Positions 43,092-55,304 are shown, counted from the stretch's first letter. The stretch is 64,000 nucleotides of DNA from Glycine soja (GCF_004193775.1 NC_041019.1:18914259-18978258), one strand, 5' to 3'. Translations and numbers: made by a program. Notes: generated from the sequence alone by a model not told the origin.

Positions 43092-43908
43092 TGATGCAAT
43101 CCTACCCCGCAAGGGTGTTGGATAGAAGACTCCAAGAAGATTGAGTTAGAGCTGCTAAAGAAGGCCTTGGGGTTCTCATGAATCCCAGGGTAGATTTCTG
43201 AGCCCATGGACCAAGGTTGGGTCCTCACTTCTTTGTAAATATTAGAATATATTTTTCCTTCTTTTAGGCCTTGTATTTTGACCATTCTAGTAGTATAGGG
43301 TTTTAGCCTTGTATTTCAGGGCATCTTGAGTAGTCTTTGTATTAGGAACTTTTTTTTTATATTTTCATGTATTTTGGCATGGGGGTGACCTTAGCTATTA
43401 TGGGGGGTGTGTGTAGCTAAGCTCTAGCTTCTTTAGGAATCTTCTTAAGGAAGCTTCTCAAGGAGGTGAGCTTAGTTATTAGAGGAGTGTGTGCAACTAA
43501 GCTCTAGCTTCTCAAGGAAGTTTTCTCAAAGAAGCTTCTCAAGGAAGTTTTCTCAAGAAAGCTTCTCAAGGAAGCTACCTAGTCTATAAATAGAAGCACG
43601 TGTAACACTTGTTGTAACTTTGATGAATGAAAGTCTTATGAGACACACTTCAAAGTTCCACTTCTCTCCCTCTTTTATTCCTTCAATTTCGTGCTCCCCC
43701 CTTCTCTCTTTCTTTTCCTCCATTAAAGCATCCTCTTCAAGCTTCTTATCCAAGGAAATTCTTGGTGGTGAAGCTCCTTCTTCCTTGGCTTATTCCCTAG
43801 TGGATGGTGCCTCCCCTCTCCTCTTCTCCTTTGCCTTTCGCTGCATCTCCATAGTGTAAAATCACCATTGAAGGACCTCATTGAAGCTCCACAAGCAAGC
43901 TTCCATCA
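43092..43908 (+). mobile_element. Solo LTR of the reduced gypsy family, TSD ATCAT
   Basis: An 817-bp LTR starting TGATGCAATCC and ending CTTCCATCA, flanked by ATCAT at 43087-43091 and 43909-43913. It is the reverse orientation of the LTRs at 33027 and 37503 and has TATAAATA near 43583. It sits between ORF1 and gag of element B. Confidence 0.93.
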
Positions 43909-43913
43909 ATCAT

Positions 43914-44734
43914 AATGAACATATCGTTCCTGCATTTGTCCGTTATCATATTCCAGCATCACATTTTGCATGAGTCATTGCATCATCATGCACATGCGTT
44001 CAACATACTTTTTGTTCTACAAACTGCATACCTTTTGTTTTCATGTTCGCTCACGCATTATCCTTGCATTTTCCTCTGCAAAACAAAAACAAAAAAGGGA
44101 AGCATGAAAATTCATAATGCATTCTTAGTTGCATATATTCAGTACCATGAGCCAACCATGTTGGGATCATAAACCTGTTTCACTTAAAAACAAAATGATT
44201 GAACATGGTACCTAATGCATGGTTAACTAGGAAATGATGTTTCTTCGGGCATCTCAATTTCATAATTACATTTTCCATGCATAGCTTAAAGCATGCCCGA
44301 GTCATTCATCCCTATGAAATGTTGTTGAAGTATTGGCGATCAAAATTGTCATTCCTTGGATTACGGGGTTGAACCAAGCTCATGCTTTTACGAAAGGGTT
44401 TATCAAGTCAAGTTGAAATATGGAAGTAACCATCTTGCAAAATTGGGGCAAAAGATGGATCGAGTTACATCACTGCTTCGTCTACTGCCAAACACATTTA
44501 GGATTGTTGATGTCCTTGTTACTTCCAGTCTCACCTTGACAAAGATGTCATGGACCATGTTGAAAATCTAAATTGATTCAACCCCATGTCCTGCATAAAA
44601 ATTCGCAATACTATGCATCATTCGCATACATCCATGCTTTTCATTGGTTGCATTGCTCATTGCATTCTTTCCTTGAAAAATTAAAAAATAAAAAATAAAA
44701 TGAAGAAAAGAACACGCTTTACGATGCCCTTACC
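43914..44734 (+). other. Spacer between ORF1 and gag of element B
   Basis: Mostly non-coding. The frame at 44356-44571 contains YQVKLKYGSNHLAKLGQ, faintly like the start of ORF1 (FYQVKVKSLGITSLKELGQ), and may be a relic of a duplicated ORF1 N-terminus. Nothing else is seen. Confidence 0.4.
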
Positions 44735-46510
44735 GAACTCGTGCTAGAGCTAGAGTAATGGGTAAAGCAGAGGAGGTGCAAGAGCAGATGAAGGCCGACA
44801 TGAAGGCCATGAAAGAGCAAATGGCCACAATGGTGGAGGCCATGATAAGCATGAAGAAGATAATGGAAGCCAATGCGGTTACAGTTGCCGCTACCAGCAC
44901 TGTTGCTGAGGTGAACCCGATGCCCCCATCTGGCCTCAAGCAAATGAATCATCCAACCTCAGATATGGTGGGCAAAGATTTGGGAAGTACGAACGGCCCC
45001 ATGATGTGAAAATTCAAAACAAGCATGCCTTCCCGCCATATGGCTCGCCTCCCAAGGAAGATCTCAATAATTCCGCTCCCATACTCATTGAAAGCCAACA
45101 ACCTCAATCTGATCATGCACATGTCTCTCGACCCATGGGGGAGACACATGAAATGCCCCACCACAATCTAGCGGACTTTGAGCCTTACCTCGGATATGCC
45201 ACTTAAGGGCAAGCAGTTGGTGGTATACCCCTACAAAACACTTTGGAGGGCCCTCAGTATCACCCACAACCACACCCCTTGCATTCCACAGCGGGTAAAA
45301 AACCCTCATGCTATGGCAGAAATGGGAGAAGTTGGATCATCTAGAGGAAAGGCTCAGGGCCATTGAAGGAAGCGAAGATTATGCCTTTGCTAGCCTAGAA
45401 GAGTTGTTCCTAGTACCCAATATCATCACCCCTCCCAAGTTCAAGGTGCTGGACTTTGACAAGTACAAGGGGACTACTTGCCCCAAGAACTATCTAAAGA
45501 TGTATTGTTGGAAGATGGAGGGCATACGCAAAAGATGAGAAACTGCTGATACATTTCTCCTAAGAAAGTCTTACTAGGGTAGTTGTTACCTGGTATACTA
45601 ATTTGGAACCTTCCCGAGTCCATTCTTGGAAGGACCTAATGGTTGCCTTCGTTAGGCAGTATCAGTACAATTCTGATATGGCTCCGGATAGGATGCAACT
45701 ACAGAGCATATGCAAGAGAGGGCACGGATCTTTCATAGAATATGCCCAAAGGTGGAGGGATTTGGCAGCCCAAGTGGTTCCCTCAATGACGGAGAAAGAA
45801 ATGATAACAATGATAGTATACACATTACCAGTGTTCTATTATGGAAATGGTGGGTTACACACCTTCAAGCTTTGCGGATTTGGTCTTCGCCGACAAAAGG
45901 ATCAAAGTGGGTATGGAAAGAGGCAAATATAATTATCCTACTTTGATGAATGCGAAAATTGGGGCAAATGAAGAGGGTGAGAATGAAAGAGAAACCCATG
46001 CTGCGACTGCCGTTCCTACATGGAAACTCCCCCACCAGCTCAACAATGTCATTACTTAGCCAATAACAACCCTTCTCCTTACCTACCACCCAGTTATCCA
46101 CAAAGGCCATCCCTAAATCAACCACAAAACCCACCTTCCACACAACCAATGCTAAACACCACCTTTAGCATGAACCAAAACACCAACCAGGGAAGGAATT
46201 TTGCAGCAAAAAGCCTATAGAATTCACCCCAATTCTGGTGTCCTATGCTAACTTGCTCCATTATCTACTTGATATTGCAATGATAGCCATAACCCATGCT
46301 AGGTTTCCTCAACCTCCATTTTTCCAAGGATACGACTCGAACGCAATGTGTGCTTATCATGGAGGAGCCCCGGGGCATTCCATTGAGCATTGTATGACCC
46401 TGAAGCGTAAGGTGCAAAGTCTAATTGATGCGGGCTGGCTGAAATTTGAGAAGAATCACTTGTGAATCCTAACATTGACAAACGACACCACACATGGGGC
46501 AATTTTGAAA
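44735..46510 (+). pseudogene. Decayed gag of element B
   Basis: The N-terminal coiled coil starts near 44758 (MGKAEEVQEQMKADMKAMKEQMATM). After a stop at 45007 the protein continues in pieces. The core LEERLRAIEG and FDKYKGTTCPKNYLKMYC lies at 45330-45510. WKDLMVAFVRQYQYNSDMAP follows at 45630-45690, then PSSFADLVF at 45860, and the Cys/His motif CAYHGGAPGHSIEHC at about 46350-46394. At least five frame breaks occur. Gag of element A (14148 onward) matches the same landmarks. The sequence ends near 46510 with no protease. Confidence 0.85.
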
Positions 46511-47016
46511 GCCATTATTAGATGTCTCTAATGACTCATCAGGATTTTCAAGTTTATGCCATTATTATAAACCACAGTTACAATCCTAAAATGGATGAAT
46601 TTGACATCCTTGTTTCTCTCATCCTCTCACAAACACATCTTTGCTTATTCAACTTCCACTGGAAGGTGAGTGTAAGCCATTGGTTTGTTTGCTCAAAGCG
46701 ACCTGCACCCCTGAGTGTTGACTTCCAAGACCGTTCAATCAGAGATTACTCGTCCTGCACGTTGGTGGGGTGCCGTAAACAACGAGTAAAGCAAAAAAAG
46801 TTCAAAAAAAAAAGCATTTGATTGACTGTGTTTTCAAGTAAAATATAGACGATCATGTGACCTCATTTTATCATTCCAGAAAACTTGTCTTTTTAGAGAG
46901 AAGTGAGTTATCAAGAATAGGAGTCATTTGACTTAACCTATCAACTGAAAAAAATCCTTCAACTATTTCTCGTCCTTGAAAAATTATTTTTGCAAGAATC
47001 AATAGCTTCTTTCATT
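46511..47016 (+). other. Non-coding region after gag, site of pol loss
   Basis: No protease, RT or integrase motif is present. The deletion or replacement of pol must lie between about 46510 and 49080. AT-rich, nothing else recognised. Confidence 0.55.
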
Positions 47017-47658
47017 CTTCCTTGCTACAAGGTTGTGAAAAAAAAACAATGATAGTTACCTCAGAGCCCTACACTGGGGCAATGAGGGGCATCGTGCATG
47101 AACCTCAAGTGAACCTAGGGGCAGATTAGAAGTTCCCACCCAATAGGTTCCTTGCTACAAGGTCATGACGAAAGACAACGATTGGTACCTCAAAGCCTTA
47201 CACTGGGCCAATGAAAGGCACCATGCCTGAACCTCAAGTGAACCTAGGGGCAGATTAGAAGTTCTCACCCAATAGGTTCCCTGCTACAAGGTCATGACGA
47301 AAGATAACGATTGGTACCTCAAAGCCTTACACTGGGGCAATGAGGGGAACCGTGCATGAGCCTCAAGTAAACCTAGGGGCAGATTGGAAGTTCTCACCCA
47401 ATAGGTTCCCAGCTACAATGTCATGACGAAAGATAACGATTGGTACCTCAAAGCCTTACACTGGGGCAATGAGGGGCACCATGCATGAGCCTCAAGTAAA
47501 CCTAGGGGCAGATTAGAAGTTCTCACCCAATAGGTTCCCAGCTACAATATCATGACGAAAGATAACAATTGGTACCTCAAAACCTTACACTAGGGCAATG
47601 AGGGGCACCGCGCATGAGCCTCAAGCGAACCTAGGGGCAGATCAAAAGTTCTCACCCG
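47017..47658 (+). repeat. 129-bp tandem repeat, about five copies
   Basis: GGTTCC at 47146, 47275, 47404 and 47533 marks an exact 129-bp period. Each unit reads CTACAAGGTCATGACGAAAG, then CCTTACACTGGGGCAATGAG, then AACCTAGGGGCAGATT. A first, more diverged unit begins near 47018. The period is divisible by three, but no long frame is maintained. Confidence 0.9.
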
Positions 47659-47916
47659 TCGATGTTTCTAAACAAAAAAAGGGGGGACAAACCCTGGAAT
47701 TTCAATGGATTGATTAAACGTCAAACGGCTCCATTGTCGTCACTCCAAAATGGTCAAGTGACTAAATCAAACAGAACATACACTCTGAGGGAGTACCTGG
47801 AGAGATTTGCAAAAGATAGGATAAGGTTGCATGGATTATCAACTCTTTCAAAAGGACAATCAATCTGTGTTTTTCAAAAAAATTAAATCAAAATCAAAAT
47901 CACAAAATAGGGACTA
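47659..47916 (+). other. Unique stretch between two repeat arrays
   Basis: A short open frame (47662-47886) with no recognised domain, ending in AAATCAAAATCAAAATCACA just before the minisatellite. Probably non-coding. Confidence 0.4.
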
Positions 47917-49060
47917 CACGTCCTCGCCATCAGAGGACTACACGTCCTCGCCATCAGAGGATTACACGTCCTCGCCTTCAGAGGACTTCATGTCCTCACC
48001 TTCAAAGGGCTACACGCCTTCGCCTTTGTAGGACTACATGTCCTCACCTTTAGAGGGCTACACGCCCTCACCTTTAGAGGACTACACATCCTCACCTTTT
48101 GAGGACTGCACGTCCTCACCTTCAGAGGACTGCACGTCCTCTCCTTCAGAGGACTTCGCGTCCTCACCGTCGGAGGGCTGCACGCCCTCACCTTCAGAAG
48201 GCTACACGCTATCACCTTCAGAGGACTACACGTCCTCGCCTTCAAAGGACAATGTGTCCTCGCCTTCGCCTTCGTAGGGCTACACGTCCTCACCTTCAGA
48301 GGACTGCACATCCTCGCCTTCAGAGGACTGCACGTCCTCACCTTTAGAGGACTACACGTCCTTGCCTCCAGAGGACTACATGTCCTCGCCTCCAGAGGAC
48401 TCCACGTCCTCGCCTTCAGAGGACTCCACGACCTCGCCTTCAGAGGACTCCACGTCATCACCTTCAGAGGACTGCACGTCTTCACCTTTAGAGGACTACA
48501 CGTCCTCGCCTTCAGAGGGCTGCACGCCCTCGCCTTCAGAGGGCTGCACGCCCTCACCTTCAGAGGACTACATGTCTTCGCCTTCAGAGGGTCATGTACC
48601 TTCACCTTCAGAGGACTACATGTTCTCGCCTCTTGAGGACTACATGTCCTCGCCTTCAGAGGACTGCACATCCTCGCCTTCAGAGGACTTCACGTCCTCA
48701 CCGTTGGAGGGCTGCACGCCCTCACCTTCAGAGGACTACACATCCTCTCCTTCAGAGGTTCATGTACCTTCACCTTCAGAGGACTACACGTCCTCGCCTC
48801 CAGAGGACTACATGTCCTCGCCTTTAAAGGACTGCACGTCCTCACCTTCAGACGACTGCATGTCCTCACCTTCAGAGGACTTCACATCCTTGCCGTCAGA
48901 GGACTACACATCCTCGCCTTCAGAGGACTTCACGTCCTCACCTTCAGAAGGTTACCCACCCTCATCTTCAGAGGACTATACGTCCCCCCCCCCCTTGAGA
49001 TGACTTACACGTCCTCTCCTTCGGAGGGCTGCACCCTTCCTCACCTTTAGAGGGCTCCAT
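47917..49060. repeat. 24-bp hairpin minisatellite, roughly 45 units
   Basis: The unit is CTTCAGAGGACTACACGTCC plus TCGC. Each unit contains an inverted repeat GAGGAC-5 nt-GTCCTC. Variant units GAGGGC carry GCCCTC, preserving pairing at most occurrences (for example about 48053, 48173, 48505, 48537, 48705). Because 24 is divisible by three, both strands show long frames (213 codons plus, 227 codons minus) of simple SPSEDYTS or CSPLKART repeats. These are repeat by-products. Confidence 0.92.
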
Positions 49061-49079
49061 ATCCACACCTTAAGGTAAT

Positions 49080-49922
49080 TTAAGGTCCTCTGCCCTTAAA
49101 TGCTTAACCGAGACTTGCACTCCCAGTTAAGGGGCCAATAGTTTCTATTTATCAGTTCCTGGGCCACCCCCTGATATTGGAGGGCGCCAACTGTGCGAAT
49201 ACAACCAGAGAGGGAGGCTATCACGCAGCTACTATGCATACCGGGGCAAGATTTCACCCGTGCCGCTGCAAAGAGACAAGTGCGGATCGTGCGCACCAAC
49301 ATGACCACTTTTGCATAGATATGTATGACATTGCTACTTAGCAACATTCTGCCCAGCGACCGTAATGCCGATCTCCCCCTGCGGAAGTATCAGTTGGTCT
49401 GTGCCGTCCCGACATAGGTAGGTATGCATTATTTCCAACCGATTTCTAATGCCATCTACTATTTGCAGGGGTCGCGCCCACAAGACACCCAGTGGACCCG
49501 GAGAAGTCCAACAGGGCCCTGGGGTTTCCAGCTCAGGTTACGGGCCTCTATCAGTCCTACAGGGTGCCCGTACTCCCCGGCAAGGTCATGCCATCGTGAC
49601 ATAGGTAAGTATGCATATGGTTCAAACTGATTTCCGATGTCATCTATTGTTTGCAGGGATCGCGCCCGCAGGATACCCAGTGGACCCAAAGAAGTCCAAC
49701 AGGGTCCTGGGGCTTCCAGCTCTGATTACGGGCCTCTGTCAGTTCTACGGAGTGCGCGTTACCCCCAGCAAGGTCATCAGGCCTCCTACTAACCGAGCTT
49801 TCATCAAGAAGTATTGCGCCCCCAGGCAGGCAGAGGGCAAGACACCACAACAGCCGGGGATGGCCAGCAACAGGCAACAAATGCACCGTCGCCACCTCCA
49901 GAGCCCCTCAGCTCATCCATAA
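49080..49922 (+). pseudogene. Relic of the 3' accessory ORF in element B
   Basis: Pieces match the accessory ORF of element A (23166-24374). VRIVRTNMTTF lies near 49270-49310. LLLSNILPSDRNADLPL lies near 49330-49380. VDPKKSNRVLGLPALITGLC, GVRVTPSKVIRPPTNRAFIKKYCAPRQA follow at 49680-49840. A tandem duplication with period 187 bp (starts 49411 and 49598) repeats the middle part. Stops and missing N-terminal coding show it is dead. Confidence 0.8.
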
Positions 49923-50251
49923 AAAGGTTAGAGTATTGCCAATGACACATGGCCGACCAATAGGCGACCAAGTCCAAAGCCAAAGGTAAGCAAAGTACTA
50001 GGTCCGTGACCGACAAGTCATCATGCGTCCAGCTCAAGATGTTAAAGAAGCGCTACTAGGAGGCAACCTAGTACCTTTTGAATCTATGCTTGTTATTTGA
50101 TCACTTTTTATATTAGGACCCACCTAGTTGCTCATGATCCTGGGAATTTAAATAAAACAAGCACAAGCTCGAAAGGTAGTCATACCTCACAAAATATATG
50201 TATGTGTGTTTTGCCTTAGATATGCATGTATGTAGCAAAAAGATACCTCAC

Positions 50252-50289
<38 letters not shown>

Positions 50290-51720
50290 GGTAGCAAGAT
50301 ACCTTGGATATGCATAGCAAAAATACCTCACAAAAATATACACATGTTTAGGTAGCAAAATACCTCATGAAAAAAAAAACAAAAACAAAAACAAACAAGA
50401 ACATAAAATATATCTTTCAGCTGAAAAGCCAACATGCTTTTGAGAAGAGATAACTTTCAGCTTTTCTTTGAAAAAAAAATTCACTGATCATAACCAATTT
50501 TTGAAAGAAAATGTGTATACACGTAAAGGGTGAATGCTGTGAAAATTTTCCCGAATGCCCAAAATGGACTCGGATGAATGCATGAATTAATAAAAGAACA
50601 TGTTTTGAAAGCACTGGGTTGACTAAAGTAAAGAAAATGAATCATGAGCCCTAGCATCACATGACCAAAAAATTTTCGACACATGAGTGTCCACATAGGT
50701 GCATGCATGACTAGTTCTGCATAAAATTTCCAAATCATCATTGTTGCATTTGTGTCATGGAAATAATGTGGGACATCCCCTTTATCCCCGAACCGCTGGC
50801 CAAAACCCTGACATGTATCCTGTCCAGCCATTCTACAAGCCTTGAGTCAAAATCCCAACTTACCTTAAACCTTGCCCTCGGAAGAAAACAAAAAAAGAAA
50901 GTTTCCAATCAAAGATCGAGAGAAAGCAAAAAAAGCAAAAGAAAGAAAATTCCCGGTCAAGGATCGGAAGAAAACAGAAGAAATATGCAGAAAGGTCGTT
51001 GGACCAGACAACATCTGAACAAATACAGAGTTATCACCAAGTAAACAAGAAAAAGAAAGGAAACCACGACCTAAAGTGGTCCTCTCCCTTTGATTGCCAA
51101 TCAAAATCCTATGCGTCGGTGACTTATTCGCCTCACACTAAACAAAAATAGAAAAGAAAAAGGCCAAGAACACTCAAAGCCACATGTCCCACCAAGAAAA
51201 CACACCATTCCCAAGAAAAAGTCCTATTGATCCATGATCACTCATGTAATCTTTGATTTGATAGGAAATGATTTGCAAAATCAAGTCATGACATATCTAT
51301 GGTTCGGAATTAGGACGAAACACTTACCTGTGCGAGATCGATACACTTTGAGTGATTTTCTTCTATTTTTGATGAACCCAGTGTTTCCTCTAAATGGTCA
51401 TTTAGAAACGAAATGCTAACATCCAAAATCTCATTTATGGTTATGAGAAGATTTCATCAGCATACTCTCCTTCCCCGGTAGACACATTGTTTTTCATTCA
51501 AAAAGCATATGTTGCTCTGATTAGTTGGAAGTTTTGTCTCTTTACTAAAGCATGTTCACATTTTAGTAAAGAAAACACCGAGACTATTTTAGTCTTGCAA
51601 GTTATCCAGAACTATGTAGGTCTAAGTTCTTCATTGAGGATACGTAGGAGCAAGAGTCTTGCTTTTGTCGGCCGCCCCACAATCTCTGTCATACTGACCC
51701 TGGGGTCATGTGACGCGCAG
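49923..51720 (+). other. 3' untranslated region of element B
   Basis: Non-coding, collinear with element A. It includes GTAGCAAAATACC phrases with an AT microsatellite at about 50252-50276, the purine-rich repeat at 50885-50975, and the CATGACATATCTATGGTTCG landmark near 51286. A degraded TACGTAG hairpin motif (AACTATGTAGG) lies at 51609. No gene is seen. Confidence 0.7.
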
Positions 51721-51777
51721 AGACAAATTATGGTCATTTTGCGCACCTTTGTCATCCTGAGGCGGCGGGCTCGATGA

Positions 51778-52297
51778 CATGCAGAGACAAATTATGGTCA
51801 TTCCACACACCTTTTCACCATTCAGACACAGTCGTGTCCGATGGCACGCAGAGACAAATTATGGTCATTCTGCGTCTTTTGTCATCCAGAGGCGGCAGAC
51901 CCAATGACATGTAGAGACAAATTATGGTCATTCCGCACACCTTTTCGCCATTCAGACACAGTCGTGTCCGATGGCATGCAGAGACAAATTATGGTCATTC
52001 TGCATCTTTTGTCATCCAGAGGCGGCGGGCCCGATGACATGCGGAGACAAATTATGGTCATTCTGCACACCTTTTCGCCATTTAGACACGGTCGTTTTCG
52101 ATGGCACACAAAGACAAATTATGGTCATTTTTCGTCTTTTGTCATCCAGAGGCGGCGGGCCCGATGACATGCAGAGACAAATTATGGTCATTCCACACAC
52201 CTTTTCGCCATTTAGACACAGTCGTGTTCGATGGCACGCAGAGACAAATTATGGTCATTATGCGTCTTTTGTCATCCAGAGGCGGTGGGCCCGATGA
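51778..52297 (+). repeat. Satellite-like array, four 130-bp units
   Basis: Unit starts at 51778, 51908, 52038 and 52168 (CATGCAGAGACAAATTATGG). It is homologous to the 128-bp units of element A and likewise a dimer of two halves, both starting AGACAAATTATGGTCATT. Confidence 0.93.
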
Positions 52298-52904
52298 CAT
52301 GGGGGGAACCATTTGGTCCCGCACTTTTTTGCCTTTTGTCATCCAGAGGCGTTGGGCCCGATGACATGCGGGGAACCATTTGGTCCCGCACTTTTTTTAC
52401 CTTTTGTCATCAAGAGGCGGCGGGCTCGATGACATGCGGGGAACCATTTGGTCCCGCACTTTTTTTACCCTTTGTCATCCAGAGGCGGCGGGCCCAATGA
52501 CATGCGGGGAACCATTTGGTCCCGCACTTTTTTACCTTTTGTCATCCAAAGGCGGCGGGCCCGATGACATGCAGGAAACCATTTGTTCCCGCACTTTTTT
52601 ACCTTTTGTCATCGAGAGGCGGCAGGCCCGATGACATGCGGGGAATCATTTGGTCCCGCACTTTTTTTACCCTTTGTCATCCAGAGGCGGCAGGCCCGAT
52701 GACATGCGGGGAATCATTTGGTCCCGCACTATTTTTACTGTTTGTCTTCCAGAGGCGGAGGGCCCGATGACATGCGGGGAATCATTTGATCCCGCACTTT
52801 TTTTACCCTTTGTCATCCAGAGGCGGCAGGCCCGATGACATGCGGGGAACCATTTGGTCCTGCACTTTTTTACCTTTGTCATCCAGAGGCGGCGTGCTCG
52901 ATAA
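52298..52904 (+). repeat. Satellite-like array, nine 66-68-bp units
   Basis: Unit starts at 52298, 52365, 52433, 52501, 52568, 52635, 52703, 52771 and 52839 (CATGCGGGGAACCATTTGG). The second half of each unit (GTCATCCAGAGGCGGCGGGC) is the same as in the 130-bp units. This array is therefore an expansion of one half-unit with a new 5' part. It follows the 130-bp array directly. Confidence 0.93.
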
Positions 52905-53495
52905 CATGCGGAGACAAATTATGGTCATCCGCACGATTTTGCTATCTGTAAGACTCGATGAGTGATAAACGCGCAGAGACAAATTATGGTCATTTTGCGC
53001 CCTTTGTCATTCTGGAGCAGCAAGTTGGCTGATAAATGCGTAGAGGCAAATTATGGTCATTTTGCGCCCTTTGTCATTCAGGAGCAGCGAGTCGAGTGAT
53101 ATACGCGCAAAGACAAATTATGGTCATTTTGTGCCCTTTGTCATTCAGGGACAGTAAGTCGAGAGGTGGGCGGAGACAAATTATGGTCATTCTCCACACC
53201 TTTTCGCCGTCCAGAGACGATCGTGTCCGGTGGCACGCAGAGACAAATTATGGTCATTCTGCGCCTTGCCACCCAAGCTCGATTGTGTCCAAGGGCACGC
53301 AGAGACAAATTATAGTCATTCTGCGCCTTGTGTCAACCAAGAGGAACGAATTCGACAGTATCAGGATGATGTGTCGGTACTGATCACTTTCAAAAAATTT
53401 ACAGGTTCCGCTGGCAGGGAGATTCACCGACCGAATGGTGTTTCGCTCGAACGAAATTAGTGTCTTATTTTTACTTCCCTTTTATCTCCAATAAA
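52905..53495 (+). repeat. Degenerate satellite half-units and 3' UTR end
   Basis: Irregular copies of the AGACAAATTATGGTCATT half-unit continue to about 53330, then unique sequence leads to the polypurine tract. Confidence 0.75.
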
Positions 53496-53516
53496 AGACA
53501 AGTAAAGAGGGGCAAC
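53496..53516 (+). promoter_or_regulatory. Polypurine tract of element B
   Basis: AAGACAAGTAAAGAGGGGCA followed by AC abuts the 3' LTR start TGTCATACCC. Confidence 0.85.
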
Positions 53517-55304
53517 TGTCATACCCTAATTTTGTCTGGGGACCATTTGTTTGTTGGGATGCGACCCTCGTTTGACCACTTCGAGGTACTTGGCACCCAT
53601 CCAATTCGTGAAGTTCTGTGACATGCCGGAAGTCAAAAGAAAGCATTGTTGCACAATCCGTTAAGTTCCGTGACATGCCGGAAGTCAAAAGGAAGTATTA
53701 ATGTGCAATCCGTAAAGTTCCGTAACATCCCAGAAGCCAAAGAAGGGATGATTACGTAATCCGTAAGGTTTCGTGACATTACGGAAAGAAAACAAGTATC
53801 ATTACATAATTCATAAAGTTCCGTAACGTTACGGAAAAAGAATCAACAAAAATAGGCAAGGGGGTGTATTTCGTAAACAGGGGGTGCAAATAGCAATCAG
53901 ACCCACTTGGGCCTTCCAGGAAGTTCTCCAGAAGGCGGGAAGTTCTGGAGGAAGCAACCTAGCTCGCCTGGGCGAGCTGGGTGGCAAGCTTCTCCTACTT
54001 TTTCCTATAAATAGGGGAAGGAGGGAAGAACAAAAATGTTCAACACTCCTGGTATCTGAGAATCACTTAAAATTAGTGAGAAAAATTGTTTCCGTGAAGA
54101 AAATCCAAGCCGAAGCGCTTCCGTAACGCTTCCGAGACGTTTCCGTGGGTGATTTCACGAAGATTTTCAATCGTTCTTCGTCGTTCTTCAGTCTTCAACC
54201 GGTAAGTTCCCGAAATCGATCTTTTCAATTCATTCTATGTACCCCTAGTGGTCCTCATATGTTTCGCGTGCTTTTATTTTTATTTCATTTACTTTCCGTA
54301 CCCCCTTTTGACGTGCTTTAGTCATTTATTTAAGTCATTTTCTCGCCTAATCAAGAATAAAATAAATTTTCACCGATCATTCGTATTGTAACATCTTTTA
54401 ATTTTTGTTAAAATGAAATTCGATCGTTCGGTCATGCCGTAACCACGTTTAAAACCAAAAAAGAGGCAAAATAATAATATAATAATCAAAAAATATCTTT
54501 TAGTAATATAATAAAAAAAATCAATTGGACATTTTTTCTTTGGGATTTCTCTTTCTTAATCGAATTGACTAATAACCAAAGTGAAACTAAGACTAAAACC
54601 AATTCATAAATCAAACTTTTGTCATCACCTAAAAAAGCCATTTTTAAGGTCCAAACGCCTTAAAATGGTATTTTCCGCTTTTATTGGTTAAACGTAGATT
54701 TCTAAATAAAGCCTAAAAACAACACGTAGCTTTATTACCTCTTTTCAAAAATAAACAAGAGATCATTAATGGTCCAATGCCTTAATATTTTCTCTCCTTT
54801 CAAAAAGAATCGAAAGATTGTTTAATGGTCCAATACCTTAAATGACCTTTCATTCAATAAAAACATATTTTGCAAAAAAGGATAAAAACAAATTAACCAC
54901 CGTTTGGTTCTCAAAGAACTACGTAGGTCAGATTTCCTTATCACAATTGAGGAATACGTAGGAGCAAGGGGAAACACCCTCGTCGACCACAAAAAGATAA
55001 AAAATACAAAAGGCATAAAAAGACATAAGAACGTAAAAAAGGGAAGATAACAAATTGAAGTCATGTTTGAAAATTTGATTAAAGGTTGTCGTCCCTTGCG
55101 ACGGCCGTGTGGGGTGCTAATACCTTCCCCGTACGTAAATACAACTCCCGAACCTTTCACTTAAAGTTCGTAGACCACCTCTTTTTCGGTTTTTCCGACG
55201 TTTTCCTCAAATAAACGTTGGTGGCGACTCCGCGCGTATTCCTTTCTTGGAAGACGCACCCTCGAGTCACGCGTCGCCCTTCCGCCAAAGGGTAGGTTGC
55301 GACA
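53517..55304 (+). repeat. 3' LTR of element B
   Basis: A 1788-bp LTR, TGTCATACCC...GGTTGCGACA, followed by ATTAC. It carries the U3 palindrome array (about 53600-53840), TATAAATA at 54006-54013, a GGTAAGTT donor near 54200, and the TACGTAG hairpin at 54916-54968. Confidence 0.93.

Larger units (their letters stand above)
33013..55304 (+). mobile_element. Tat/Ogre-type gypsy element B, pol-less, TSD ATTAC
   Basis: Flanked by ATTAC at 33008-33012 and 55305-55309. The 5' LTR is 33013-33026 plus 38402-40178, and the 3' LTR is 53517-55304. The interior holds a primer site, ORF1, a decayed gag, repeat arrays, relics of the accessory ORF and a polypurine tract. No RT, RNase H or integrase is present between gag and the 3' region, so it would depend on a partner for mobility. 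Without nested insertions it is about 16.1 kb. Confidence 0.92.

Noticed and set aside
47988..48671. Long open frames on both strands (213 and 227 codons) in the 47.9-49.0 kb array
   Set aside because: A 24-bp repeat keeps any stop-free frame open. The products are simple 8-residue repeats with no domain and mirror each other on both strands.
49411..49660. Possible intron in the accessory ORF relic (GTAAGT-like start, TTTGCAG end)
   Set aside because: In element A the same interval is coding sequence of the domain, so the splice-like strings are decayed coding.
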